DNA of 64,000 bases from Tetrahymena thermophila SB210 (lineage: Eukaryota; Ciliophora; Oligohymenophorea; Hymenostomatida; Tetrahymenidae), in the NCBI RefSeq assembly GCF_000189635.1, contig NW_002476354.1, positions 1 to 64,000 on the forward strand, read 5' to 3'. Below are positions 34,565-46,763 of this stretch, piece by piece. A program made the translations under genes and the position numbers. The stretch's first letter is position 1, and each line of letters begins with the position of its first letter. The notes beneath the pieces were generated by a model, which was given only the letters and a program-made list of their open reading frames with translations, was not told the origin of the DNA and ran no database searches.

Positions 34565-37500
34565 TCAATTATGATATCTTAAAGTTTTTAATACTAATTT
34601 TTTTATCTTTGCTAAAGTTATCTTCATTAAATAACAGGTTTGATATTCAATATTATTAAATCTATTTTTAATGAATTAATTTGTAATTTATTAGATTATT
34701 TAAATCACAAAAATTATCAAATATTAATTTATAAAAAATATTTATAATTTTGACTCAAATCAAACAAATTAATTGAATAAACTTTTACGTTATACTGACT
34801 GTTTAAAGATTAATGCATTTTTTTAAAGCAGAGTTAATAAATAACAATCCTTCAGAGTTAAATTCATTCTAACTACAATTTATTTAATTTAGAAAATAAT
34901 ATTAACAAATAAAAATTAAATTAAATAGTATTTAATTTCAAGATTAATTTTATCAAACTAAAATTTATAAAAAAAGTAGGTTTGTTTGTTTTAAAAAATA
35001 AATTACTAGAGGTGAAGTTATAAATTTTTTAAGTTTGTACAGTCATTCATAGCAATACCAATACTTTTTACTGCCTCATTTTCAAGTTAATTAGATCTAA
35101 AATAAGATAAAAAAATTTTGAAGAAGAAATATCAATATACTAAATTTTCAAAACAATCGTAAGATACTGTTTAATTGAAAAAAAAAATAATCTAAATAAT
35201 TTAAATTAAAATAATTGTAAAATATGAGTTTAGTAGATATAAAAATAAATTATACACTAAAATAATTGAAAGACTTTGAAGGCCAGTGTTAGTAAAAATT
35301 TAACTTAAACCTATTCCAGCTTTTTGACCAAGTTTATTTGAACTTTTTATTAAAAGTATAATAGTTATTTAGTTAGTTAGTTATTTAGATTATTTTTTTT
35401 AAATAAATGAAAATATTTGAGAGTAGTTAAATAAATGTATTGAAGTAATATTTGCTTAATAGTAATATAAATTATTTATTTTTTAATTAATTTATATATT
35501 AATAAAAATAATAATTAATTTTAGTTTTTAGTTTATAAATGAATCAAATTTTTTATCATAAAATATTTACTAAAGTAGAAGCTTTAAATTTGAGATATTA
35601 GAGCAATTTGCTAACGAGATACCTAAGTTCTATGCTCCAAAATCTCCAATTTAATTATAACTTTATTGATAAATTATCATTAAAAAATATTTAAAAATTA
35701 TCAAAACTAATAAATAAATCATAAGTATTTTATTAAATTTTTTATCAAACATACTTTATTTATTTATTAAGGACAAATAATGCATTAAAAAAAATAAACA
35801 TTCTCACCTTAGATTTATTTTTAAAGTCTTTAATGACTTAAATTTAATTAAAGCTGAAGCTAAGCCAGTTGCTCCATTATCTTAAATATAGTTTTACCTT
35901 TTATAGATTGTTGAGGAAATTAACAAAATTAAAATCGCTAAAAAATTAAAATTATTTAATTAAAGTTAAAAAATATTTAAAAATATAATTAATCAATGAA
36001 CCAATCTACTAACAAACTTGTTTTCTGACTTTTAGTAAGGAATGATCTCTAAAAGTTTTATGTATTTATTTATTTAATTTTATTATTTAAAAGGGTGATG
36101 TTTCGGAGGATGGGGGTGGTTAATTGATAAAAAAATATTTAACATAAAATATTTATAATCAATTATCTAAATATTGTTAGTATTCATTAAATTTTATTTT
36201 ATTTTTTATCCTCCTTGAAAAATAGTTTTACAAAAGAATCAATATTAATTTTTTTAACTGAGAACTGAGACGAAAGGAAGTGATAGTTACGCTTTAAGCT
36301 AAAGCTTTTGCTAGTTATGAAATCCCTAAGTCAAATATTTTATTGTAGCTTTATAATATGATAAATTAAATACTTTTAATATTGAAAAATTTAATTATAC
36401 TCTAGCAGAAGAGCTAATTTTTGTAGCTTTTTGCATTAAGAGAGTGATTAACATAATCCAGAAACTCCTTTGTTTTTAATTTTATTTGACCTAGAATGAT
36501 TTTTGTAAATAATTTATATGTTGAAAATGAAACATTTTAAAAAAGAAGAAAATTATTTTTTTCTGATTAAACAAAAATGAAAAATATTGAATTTATTTAT
36601 TTTAATGAAGAATTAATTTTATTTAATTTAGAATAATTTACTCAAGTTAAAGCTTTAAAATTTTAAGATTGTCACACTTTGCTAAAGCAGAACCTAAGCT
36701 CAATACTCCTTCATTTTTGATTTTATTGTTATACCTTACAAAATTAAGATTATAATATCCAATTAAATTCAAATAAGTCATGGTTATAATAAGAAATTAA
36801 TTATTTTTATTCAATATAAAAAATTTATAAAAATTAATATTTTACCCTAGATCAAGGTATAATTCTTCTATATTTTTAAAGTTTTCTAAAGCTTAGCTTA
36901 AGCCAATTGTGCCTTATATACCGATACTGTTTAACCTAGACAATATAAATGAATAAATAAATAAATTATATATTGTTTTTTTAGGTTTGGAACAAAATTC
37001 TTTGCAAAAATCTGATAATTAATTGGCTTTTACTTTAAGTTAAGTTTTAAGATTTTGATGCTTGAACAATTTGCTAAACTAAAACCTATGTAAGAACCTC
37101 CCAATTCGCCAATTTTATTTGATCTTATAATTAGTAAAAAATATTCTAAGCTTTCAATAATGAAATATAAATATCTAAATAAATATCTAAATAAATATAT
37201 AAATAAATAAATCTGAGTTACAAATTATTTTATTAATAACTAAATAATAAGCTTAAATTGAAAAGTTTATTTTATAAAATAAAATTTTAACAAGTTAAAA
37301 TAAAAGAATATTATGCAAAGAAAGAGAGATAATTATTTTACAAATATCTTTGGTTAAAACTAAAAATAAATTTATTTACCTTAAATTTAGATGTAAGGAT
37401 GATAGATTTTTACACTTAACCAAAGCTGAGCATAGATTTATAGCACCCTGCTAACTGAAATTATTTTAACTTTATTTTAAAATATTAATTTTTCGTCAAT

Positions 37501-37970
37501 ATTCTTTTAAATAAATTGTTTAAATTTTTTATATTTTTATTGAATTTATATAAAAAGCTTTCATTAAAAGAATGAATTTTTTCTACTTCAAATTAAGAGT
37601 TAAAGTCTTTAGTTATGAGCAATTAGCTAATGAAAGAGCTAATTTTATTGCAAATTCGTCCTCTAATTTATTATTTCTTTTATTATAAAATAATTTTTGA
37701 TTAAAACAATTTATTTATTTTGATTATCAATTGAATATGAATATAATTATTCAAATATTTAATGCAACTTTTTGAATGGAATAATTATGAATTAAATAAA
37801 TTTTGAATAAAGTAATAAATTACTAGAAATTTAAATTCAGATTAAGGTGGTTGGCTAAGTTAGAGGTTATAAACTTTAATTCATATAAAAATCTTCTAAG
37901 GTACTTCAATAAAAAAAATATTGTATTTTACTTCATTAATATCAGAATAATTTTATTTTTCTTAAAGCAT
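34565..37970 (-). CDS. LRR gene L3: 90-nt-exon leucine-rich repeat protein, 11 repeats
   Basis: Fourteen exons give 389 aa. Exon 1 is 37932-37970 (39 nt, MLQEKQNYSDINE); exon 2 is 37824-37873 (50 nt, FITSNLANHLNLNLNF). LRR exons: 37587-37676, 37380-37469, 37034-37123, 36846-36935, 36642-36734 (93), 36259-36348, 35808-35897, 35571-35660, 35256-35342 (87), 35007-35096 and 34789-34872 (84); unmarked ones are 90 nt. The terminal exon is 34565-34661 (97 nt, basic cap LAKIKKLVLKTLRYHN). All repeat introns are phase 2; donors vary (GTAAAT, GTGAGA, GTTAAA). It lies head to head with L4, with 516 bp between start codons, so the two may share a promoter region. Confidence 0.85.
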
Positions 37971-38486
37971 TTTTTTCTCTAAATTTTAATAAATAAAACT
38001 TATAAAATAACTTCTTTATTTCTTAAATTTTTTATATTTTAAGTTAAATTTACAATTTATTCATCATAATTTTTTCTCTTAAAATTTAAAATTTATTTAT
38101 TATAATTTTATAATTAATTATAAGTATCCAATCAACTAATTTAGCATTTGCTTTGAAAAAATTAAAATATTTTAACTTTATTATTTATTCTTTATGAAAT
38201 ATGTATTAAGTTTAGAAAGTAAGTTTTTAAATACAAGTAGGTGCTAGTTAGTATGGTGTTTGTATCTTGATCAAATGTTTTGATTAACTAACTTTATATG
38301 AAATTTTTTATTTTTTTTAATGAAAATGGCAAAAAACCTTTTGCAAAAGTTTAATAAAATATACTCAATAACCAAGTCAAAAAAAAATTGGTTTGAAATA
38401 ATAGTAATTTATTTTTTAATATACTTGTAATTAATTAATAATATTTCCATAAATTGTTAATAAATATTTTTGATAAAAAAAAATAA
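37971..38486. promoter_or_regulatory. divergent promoter region between L3 and L4
   Basis: A 516-bp AT-rich spacer separates the start codons of two oppositely oriented LRR genes, so both promoters must be here. The right part (about 38440-38486) is repeated upstream of L6 (about 46720-46763), showing that L6 arose with its 5' flank. No defined factor site is recognised. Confidence 0.5.
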
Positions 38487-41400
38487 ATGATATCATAGAA
38501 AAAATATTTTTAGGATCTATAAAATGTAATTATTTATTTTTTTATGATTATTCTTTCAATTCATTTTTATTAATAAAAAAAGTTTATAAATTCTGAGCTT
38601 TAATCTCATTAGGTTCTCCACATTGATCTGAGGTATTTAATTTATTTATAATTAATTTTCAAGTTATTTACAATATTTTTTCACACACATACTCTCATTT
38701 TTATTAAAACAGATATTTATTTATTTATTTCATTATTTTAACTTAATTTTCATTTTCTACTTTTTCTTTTATTATTAATAAATTCATTTCTTATTATTTC
38801 ATTTTTTAATATTTTCCATCTAACTAACTAATTAATAAATTATATATATATTTTTTCAATATTTAAAAAGTTTCAAATAAATTGATGATGAAAGCGCATC
38901 AGGCTTAGGTTCTACTTTAGCAAATTGCAGTAATCTCTCAAATTTGACACTTAATCTATAGTAAAAATAGTTTATTTATTTTGGAGTGTGATACTTTTTA
39001 ATATAAAAATGAATTTAAAATATATATATATAGCTTTCAAAATCTTTTTAATTTAGGATAGGCTATACTAATGAATGAATTGTAAATTTGTTAATTTTTA
39101 ATTTACTTTTGAATGAAAGTAAATCAAAAATACTTAGATAATTCGAGAAATTATTTCATATATTTCATTTTTTTCATCTAACTAACAAATTAATTATATT
39201 TTTTTCTTCAATATTTACAAAGTAGGAATTAAATTGGTGCAACTGGTGCATCAAGCTTAGTATCTGCTTTATCGAAGTGCACTTATCTCTCAAATTTGAT
39301 ACTTGGACTTAGGTAAAAACAATTTATTTGTGAAAGATCATTGTATTATTTAAAATAAAGATGAATTTAAAATATATATTTTGTATGTATATATGTATAC
39401 TTTTTTTTTTGTTTGTTTGTTTGTTTGTTTGTTAATTAAACTAATTAATTTTTTTATTTAGAGTTTTAAATTTGTAATTAATTAATTAATTTCTTATTAT
39501 TTCTTATTTTTCTTCCATTTTTTTTCTAACTAATTAATTATATATTTAAAAAGTAACAATTAAATTGGTGGTGAAGGTATGTAAGGTTTATGTCATGCTT
39601 TAGCAAGCTGCACTAATCTCTCAAATCTGACACTTTTTCTTGAGTATCAATATTTTATTTGTTTTTGATTTTGATATTTTTTAATAATAAAAATGAATTT
39701 AAAGCTTTTATTTAATATTTTAGCTTTTTATTTGATTTATTTTTCTTTCTTTTCTGCATGTATTTGTTTGTTTGTTAATTTAACTTATTAATTTATTCAT
39801 TTTAGAATTTTAATTTTATTATTAATTATTTCATATTTTTCTTCAATTTTTATTCTAAATAATTAATTATATTTTTTTCTTAAATATTTAAAAAGTGACA
39901 ATTAAATTAGTGATGAATGTGTAATAGGCTTAGGTAATGCTTTAGTAAACTGCACTCNNNNNNNNNNNNNNNNNNNNNNNNNNNNNNNNNNNNNNNNNNN
40001 NNNNNNNNNNNNNNNNNNNNNNNNNNNNNNNNNNNNNNNNNNNNNNNNNNNNNNNNNTTCCTCTTATATTGAATTTAAAACTTTTAATTAATATTTATTT
40101 GATTTATTTTTCTTTCTTTTTTTTTTTGCTTTTGTTTTTTGTTTGTTTGTTAATTTAACTAATTAATTTTTCATTTTCAATATTTAAAAAGTACGAATAA
40201 AATTAGTGATTAAGGTATTTTAGGCTTAGGTTCTTCTTTAGCAAAGTGTTCTAATCTTTCAAATTTAGAAATTTATATTGAGTAAAATTTATTTGTTTTC
40301 GATTGTGATATTTTTTAATATAAAAATGAGTTTAGAACGATATTACTAACTCATTTAATTTATTTATTATATTTATTAACTTTTTATTTGGTCTATTTTT
40401 TTTTTCCTATTTATTTTGCTTGTGTGTGTTTTTTATTTATTTGCTAATTTAGCTAATTTTTTCATTTTCAACTTTTGCATTTATTATTAATTAAATTTGT
40501 TATTTTTTCATTTTTTTTATTCATTTTTTCCTTCTAACTAACTAACTAACTAACTAACTAATTATTGTTAAAAATTTAAAAAGCAGAAATAAAGTTGGTG
40601 CAATTGGTGTGTCAGGCTTAGGTTCTAGTTTGGCAAAGTGCACTAAACTATCAAATTTGACACTTAATCTTTCGTAAAAACAGTTTGTTTGTTTTGGATA
40701 GTGATATTTTTTAATATGAAATAAATTTAAAACAATTTAAAAAACTATCTTAATTAATTAATTTATTTATTTATTATCTTTTTAGTTAACTTATTTTTCT
40801 TTTTTTTATTCTGCTTGTGTTTTTTTGTTTGTTTCTTTGTAATTTAACTAATTTTCCCATTTTCAATAACTAAATAATTAATAATATTTTTTTCTTTAAA
40901 ATTTAAAAAGGGAAAATTAAATTGGCGATTAAGGTGCATCAGGTTTAGGTTCTGCTTTATCAAAGTGCAATAATCTCTCAAGTTTGTAATTATATCTTGG
41001 GTAAAGCAATTTATTTGTTTAGTATTGTGATATTTATATATAAAAAATCAAACTAACTCTTTAAATTTATTCTGTTTATGTTTTTTTTCTTTTTTTACCA
41101 ATTAAACTAATTTTTTTTTCTCAAGTTTTGCTTTTATTGTTAATTAATTAATTTCTTATAATATTATATTTTTCTTCATTTTTTGTTTCTAGCAAATTAA
41201 TTATGTTATTTTCTTCAATAAAAAAAAGGTAAAATTAAATTGGTGATAAAGGTTCATCAGGCTTAGCTTCTGCTTTAGCAAAATGTGCTACTATTTCAAA
41301 ATTGACACTGAGTCTTAGGTAAAAACATTTTCTTTGTTTTAGATTGTCATATTTTTTAATATAAAAATATATTTAAAACAATAAAAATTTTTTAATCTAT

Positions 41401-43324
41401 TTATTTATTAGATTTTTTTTATTTATTTTGATTTTTCTTATGTTTTTTTTTTGTTTTCAAAGCTAATTTAACTAAATTTTTCATTACCAGCTTTTGCTTT
41501 TAATTAATTAATTCATTTAATATTTTTTTCATTTTTTCCCTCTAACAAACATTTTAATTAATTTTTTTATAAATACGTAAAAAGGTAGAATTAAATTTGT
41601 GATTCAGGAGCATCAAGGTTAAGTTCTGCGATAGCAAAGTTCACTAATCTCTCAAATTTGAAACTTATTCTTAGGTAAAATCAGCTTGGATTACAATTAA
41701 AAAAAAATAATCTTAAAGCAACATTTAACTTTTAATTTATTAATTAGCTATGTCAGGGTTTTTTTTTTCTTTATTTATTAATTTAAATTATTTTTTTTAC
41801 AACTTTTTTTGTTTTTATTACTAATTTATTCCATTTTGATTTTTTAATATTTTATCCTTATAACTAACTAACTAATTATTTTTTTTACAATATTTAAAAA
41901 GAGAAACTTAAATTGGTGATTAAGGTGCATCAGACTTAGGTTCTGCTTTTGTAAAGTGTACTAATCTCTCAAATTTGACACTCTTTCTTGAGTAAAAAAA
42001 GTGTATTTATTTTGGAAGAAGAAAATTTTTTAATATAAATATAAATTTAAAATAATAAAATTAATTAGTTTTTTATTTTATTTATTTTACTTTTTCTTTT
42101 TTACTCTGGTTGTGTTTATTTTTTTCATTTCTTTTTGGTTACTTTAATTAATTTTTTCATTTTCAGATTATGCTTATATTACTCATTAATTAATTTATTC
42201 TTCATTTTTTGCTTCTAACTAAATATTTAATTATATACATTTTTCAATATTAAAAAAGTGATAATAAAGTTGGCTCAATTGGTTCATTAGGCTTAGGTTC
42301 TGCTTTAGCAAAGTGTATTAATCTTTCAAATTTGACACTCAATCTATAGTAAAAATAGTTTATTTTTTATAGAATGTTGTATTTATTAATTTTTAACCTA
42401 TTTTTTTTTATTCTTTGTTTGCAAATTTAACTAATATTTTTGCTCTTTTTTTTTCATGTATTCATTTTCTTATTATTTCATATATTTTCTTTATTTTTTC
42501 ATTTTAGCAAAAATTAATTATTTTTTTTCTTCAATATTTAAAAAGCGGTAATAATATCAATGATAAAGGTGCATCAAACTTAAGTTCTAATTTAAAAAAC
42601 TGCACTAATCTCAAAAACTTGACACTTGATCTATTGTAAAAACAGTTTATTTAAGTTGGATTTTGATATTTATTAATATAAAAATGATTTTAAAACAATA
42701 TAACTAGCTTTTTTAATTTATTTATTATATTTATTTTTTATTCTATTTGCATTTTTATTTATTTGTTTGTTTGTTAATTTAACTCTTTTTTTATTTTAAA
42801 CTTTTGCTTTTTTTATTAAATAATTTCTTATTATTTCATTTTTTTTTCTCATTTTTTTCCTTTAACTAACTAAATAACTAATCAATATTTTAAAAAGGTG
42901 GAATGAAATTAGTGCATTTGGTGCTTCAGACTTAGGTTCTAATTTAGCAATGCTTACTAATCTCTAAAATTTGTTTCTTAAACTCAAGTAAAAACAGTTT
43001 ATTTATTTTGAATAATAGTATTTTTTAATTTAAAAATTCATTTAGTGCCTACATAAATATGACTCTTTTTATTTATTAATTAATTGGCTTTTTATTTGAT
43101 TAATTATTCTTTTTCTATATTATTCCTCTAATATTTTTTTAATTTTTAATTTAAAATATAAATTTTAATTTAAAAATATTATTCTATTAAATATTGTTTA
43201 GTAATATATACTAATTTATATTAAAAGTCGTAAGGAAATCAGTCTATCATAATAATTGAAAATTAGAAGCAAGTGCCTTAAATTAAAAAGATTAGTTACC
43301 TAAAAAATATGTTTCTATTTCTGA
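38487..43324 (+). CDS. LRR gene L4: 90-nt-exon leucine-rich repeat protein, at least 13 repeats
   Basis: Exon 1 is 38487-38525 (39 nt, MISQKKYFQDLQN); exon 2 is 38583-38632 (50 nt, SHQVLHIDL). LRR exons of exactly 90 nt start at 38871, 39223, 39554, 39896 (its 3' part lost in the gap), 40192, 40584, 40911, 41229, 41585, 41902, 42259, 42546 and 42898. The terminal exon is 43228-43324 (97 nt, cap KCLKLKRLV). If the gap hides only the rest of one exon, the product is 451 aa. Repeats are close to the consensus I-G-D-x-G-A-S-G-L-G-S-A-L-A-x-C-T-N-L-S-N-L-T-L. The surrounding introns are themselves similar, so whole exon-plus-intron units of about 290-390 bp were duplicated. The true repeat number may be higher because of the gap. 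Confidence 0.87.
38871..42987 (+). repeat. tandem array of exon+intron LRR units in L4
   Basis: Thirteen units, each a 90-nt exon plus an intron with the same internal order: donor GTAAAAACAGTTTATTTGTTTTGG, an ATATAAAAATGAATTTAAAA segment, T-rich DNA, CTAACTAACTAA and then ATATTTAAAAAG|. Start-to-start spacing is 287-392 bp outside the gap. The repeat unit is therefore DNA, not just protein. Confidence 0.9.
39958..40057. other. assembly gap (100 N) inside the L4 repeat array
   Basis: The gap starts 62 nt into a 90-nt LRR exon and ends in an intron. Counting the 100 N, the distance between flanking exon starts is 296 bp, shorter than most units, so either the real sequence is longer or the gap marks a collapsed set of repeats. 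Confidence 1.
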
Positions 43325-43860
43325 TAAAAAAATTGTGAAAAAAGGATATAAAAATACTTTAAATTAATTGAATTAATATTTTAATTTTTAGAATATTTTG
43401 TGATATGTTAATTTATCCTAAAATATAGATATAAAGATAGATTTATTATTCTTTTTATATTTATAAATATATCGTTTTAAATTAATAAATAACTTACTTA
43501 ATTAAATTTAATTAAATATAATAATTAAATTATAGTCAACCCTCAATTTTATAAATAGCTTAATACAGAAATTAGATGTATTATTAGTGGAAATGAATAT
43601 TTTTTAAATATAAATAAAGGTTAAATATTAATTACAATATATAAAAAATATTTAAAACATTTTTAATATGTCAATTTCAATATTCACTCCATTTTTGAAT
43701 AATGGCTAGAAGTGGGATAGTAATCAATTACAGTATTAGCGACATAATTTAATTAATCAAATTGATTTATAAATTGAGTTTATTATAGTTTAATTTTTAA
43801 TTAAAAACTTTAGAATAAATTAACTTTTGAAAAAAATTATAAAAAAATACTAAGAAAAAA
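43325..43860. other. intergenic region L4/L5
   Basis: The 3' flank of L4, whose first part resembles the 3' flank of L6 after 49576, then the 5' flank of L5. AT-rich; no other feature is seen. Confidence 0.6.
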
Positions 43861-46285
43861 ATGATATAAGAGAAAATATAGTTTAACAAGCTGTAAGATG
43901 TAAACAACAAATAACTTTGAATTATGACGTCAGCAATCATTTTTTAATTTAAAAAGGTTTTAAAATCATTTTTATCGCTTCACACTGAAATCGAGATAAA
44001 TCTGAAGTAATAACTGTTTTTTTTTAATTAAGTTTAAAAATTGCTTTTAAAATTATACTTTTATTTAAAAGTCTTTTATTTTTCTTTTGAAATTTTATCA
44101 TTTCATTTTTTTATTTTGTTTAACAAATGTTAATATAAATGTAAAAGATTCAAAGAAATAGGAGATTTAGGAACCTAAAGTTTATCATCTGCCTTAATAA
44201 ACTGCACTAATCTATAAAAATTGACACTTGATCTAAGGTAAGAATTAGAACAATTTGTCATATTTTACTTTATAAATTTTTAATAATGAAGTAAAAAAAA
44301 ATATAAGAGCAAGTAGCTTTTGTTTTTTGAATAAATATTTTACTATTAACTAAAATAATTAAATAAAAATAAATTTAACCTAAAATAAATTCATAAAGAA
44401 ATAAAAAAAAATCTTAAAAAAGTTAAATGTAGCATTTTTAAAAATTAATTTGGAACAAAAATATTAAATTATTACTAATCAAATTTTTAATAGAGTAAAT
44501 AAGATTAAAGACGCTGGAGTATAAAAATTAGCATCTGCTTTCATATAATGCGCAAATCTTTCAAGTCTTTTTCTCTACTTAAGGTAGAAATAGTTTATTT
44601 TTGAAGTATTTATTTAAGTTAGCTTTGAATGTTAGAAATATAAGCAATATTTATTTTTTTAACTTGTTTTACTTTTTGCTTTTAGTTTTAATCATTAATA
44701 GTAAGTAATTTAAAATTTAAAATAATTTTAATTAAATTTAATATAAGTTCCAATTAAATTGGTTCAAATGGTGTACTAGGATTATGTTCTGTTTTAGCTG
44801 GCTGTAAAAGTATCTCAAACTTGGAACTTGATCTTTAGTAATCATGATTTATTCTATTCATTAAATTGTTTATTTCTTTTTATTTCTTCAAAAATAATTT
44901 TTAACAATATTTCATGTTATTAATAGTGTTTGTTAAAACTTTTTCTTTTTTAATTTATTTCCTTTACTTAGTTAGTCTGATAATTAATATAAATGATTTC
45001 ATTTTTATTCTTACAATTAATATCTTATATTTTATTATAAGTTCCAATTAAATTTGTGCAAATGGTGCTACAAGCCTATGTTCTGTTTTATTAAATAAAA
45101 CTAACATGATAAACGTAATTCTCAATATAAAGTAAATATAATTTATCTTAAAATTTCGAATCTATTTTTATGTTTTAAAATTAGTAAATATTTTTTTTTT
45201 GCTCTTAATATTGATTTTTTTAATTTTATTTTTATCCTTAACTTGAGTTAGATTTCTTAATTTGTTTGTATTAAATAAATCATTTATAAAATATTTTCAA
45301 ATTCTTTTAATTCAAATAACTATTTTATAAATAAGTTCGAATAAAATATAGTCTAAGGGAGCATCAAATTTATGTTCTGGTTTAGCAGAATGTACTAAAC
45401 TCTCAAATTTAAAAACTTTGAAACCAATATTTTGATATTGGAAAAATATTGAATTTTAGCTTTTCCTATATATTGTGTAAAATTAGTTAGTAGTGTTTAT
45501 TTTTGGAGGATATTTTTTTGTACTTCTATATTATTGATGATCCTTTTTAAATTATTATCTACAAATTATACAATTTTTATCATTACCATTTAATAATTTT
45601 ATATTTATTCTTTAAAATATTTTATATAAAATTTAATTGAAAGTTCTAATTAAATTGGATCAAAAGGCATTTTTGAATTATGTTCTTCTTTGGAAAGCTG
45701 CACAAATCTTTCAAATTTCAGTTTAGAACTCACGTAAATTGGTTTTAATTACTTATATTTTTTTCATTAATTTATATACATTTTTAATATAAACGCTTAA
45801 ATAGATATCTAAAATAATTTTTAAATTATATTTTATATTGTCAATATAAACAAAAAATCAAAAGCTTCAATGAAATAAACGATATAGGAATATCAGGTAT
45901 AGGTTCCGCTTTGGTAAACTGCAATAATCTCAAAAATTTGACTCTTATGATTGGGTAAATAAAATACTTTCAAGTGTTTGAGTTTGAAATATTTTTTTTC
46001 CAACATTAAAAAAGTTTCAATTCTATTGGCGATAATGGTGTATAAGGTTTATGCTCTGCATTAACAAATTTCAAAAGCCTCAGAAAACTAACAATTTGGT
46101 TAAGGTAAAAAATTAATTAATTATTATAAAAAATTGCTTAAAAAACAGAATCTTGATTGATATAGTTAAAATATATGTTATTAAAATACTAAAGGGATAA
46201 TTAAATCAAATAAGAATCAAGATAGGAGTTAATGAATTAATTTACTAAACTGTAGAAATTGGTAATAAAAGATATATACTTATGA
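43861..46285 (+). CDS. LRR gene L5: diverged 90-nt-exon LRR protein, 8 repeats, one exon defective
   Basis: Exon 1 is 43861-43899 (39 nt, MIQEKIQFNKLQD); exon 2 is 43957-44006 (50 nt, ends HTEIEINL). LRR exons of 90 nt: 44148-44237, 44494-44583, 44748-44837, 45042-45131, 45336-45425, 45644-45733, 45865-45954 and 46015-46104. The terminal exon is 46195-46285 (91 nt, FTKLQKLVIKDIYL, TGA). The fifth repeat exon ends ...AAACC|AATATT with no GT, and reading on meets TGA within a few codons. Skipping it keeps the frame because both flanking junctions are phase 2, giving 269 aa instead of 299. The repeats are the most diverged of the plus-strand genes, so L5 may be an ageing gene or partly a pseudogene. 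Confidence 0.78.
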
Positions 46286-46763
46286 ATATTATCATTTGCT
46301 ATACTATTGTTAATATAATACTAAATTATTATATAATTCTAGTTAAGTCTATTTTTTATTACATTAATTGTAAGCAAATTATTTGTAATTGTGAATTCTT
46401 TCTTTCTATTTTATATTCTAAATAATTTTTAAATTGAGAATATCTCAGTATTTGATGAAATATCCAAAATTTAATTACAAAAAACAAAATACAAATTTCT
46501 TAAACAAGAGTAAATAGTTATTAAAGATTTATGAAGCAAGCAATAACTTAGTAAAAATAAAATCCAAAATTTATTTACTAAATTTTACAAGTTATAGTTT
46601 AATTTAAAAAAAAATAAATTTATAAATTTATATTAGATGATTATTAAAGTTTAAATAAATAGTAAATTAATTTTTAAAATATAGTTATAATTAATTAATT
46701 ATCTAAATAAATTTCCATAAATTTTATTCAAATATTATTAAATATTATTGAAAAAAAAAATAA
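46286..46763. other. intergenic region L5/L6
   Basis: AT-rich spacer. Its right end (about 46720-46763) matches the sequence just upstream of L4 exon 1, so L6 carries a copied promoter region. Nothing else is recognised. Confidence 0.6.

Noticed and set aside
38544..38632. ATG at 38544 as the start of L4 with a longer first exon
   Set aside because: This ATG is in frame with exon 2 but absent in L6, L1, L2 and L3 at the same place; the 39-nt exon plus 57-nt intron model fits all six genes.
38871..42987. Regularly spaced repeats resembling a CRISPR array
   Set aside because: Units are 290-390 bp, conserved as 90-nt coding exons with splice sites, in a ciliate nuclear genome; spacers are related introns, not unique sequences.
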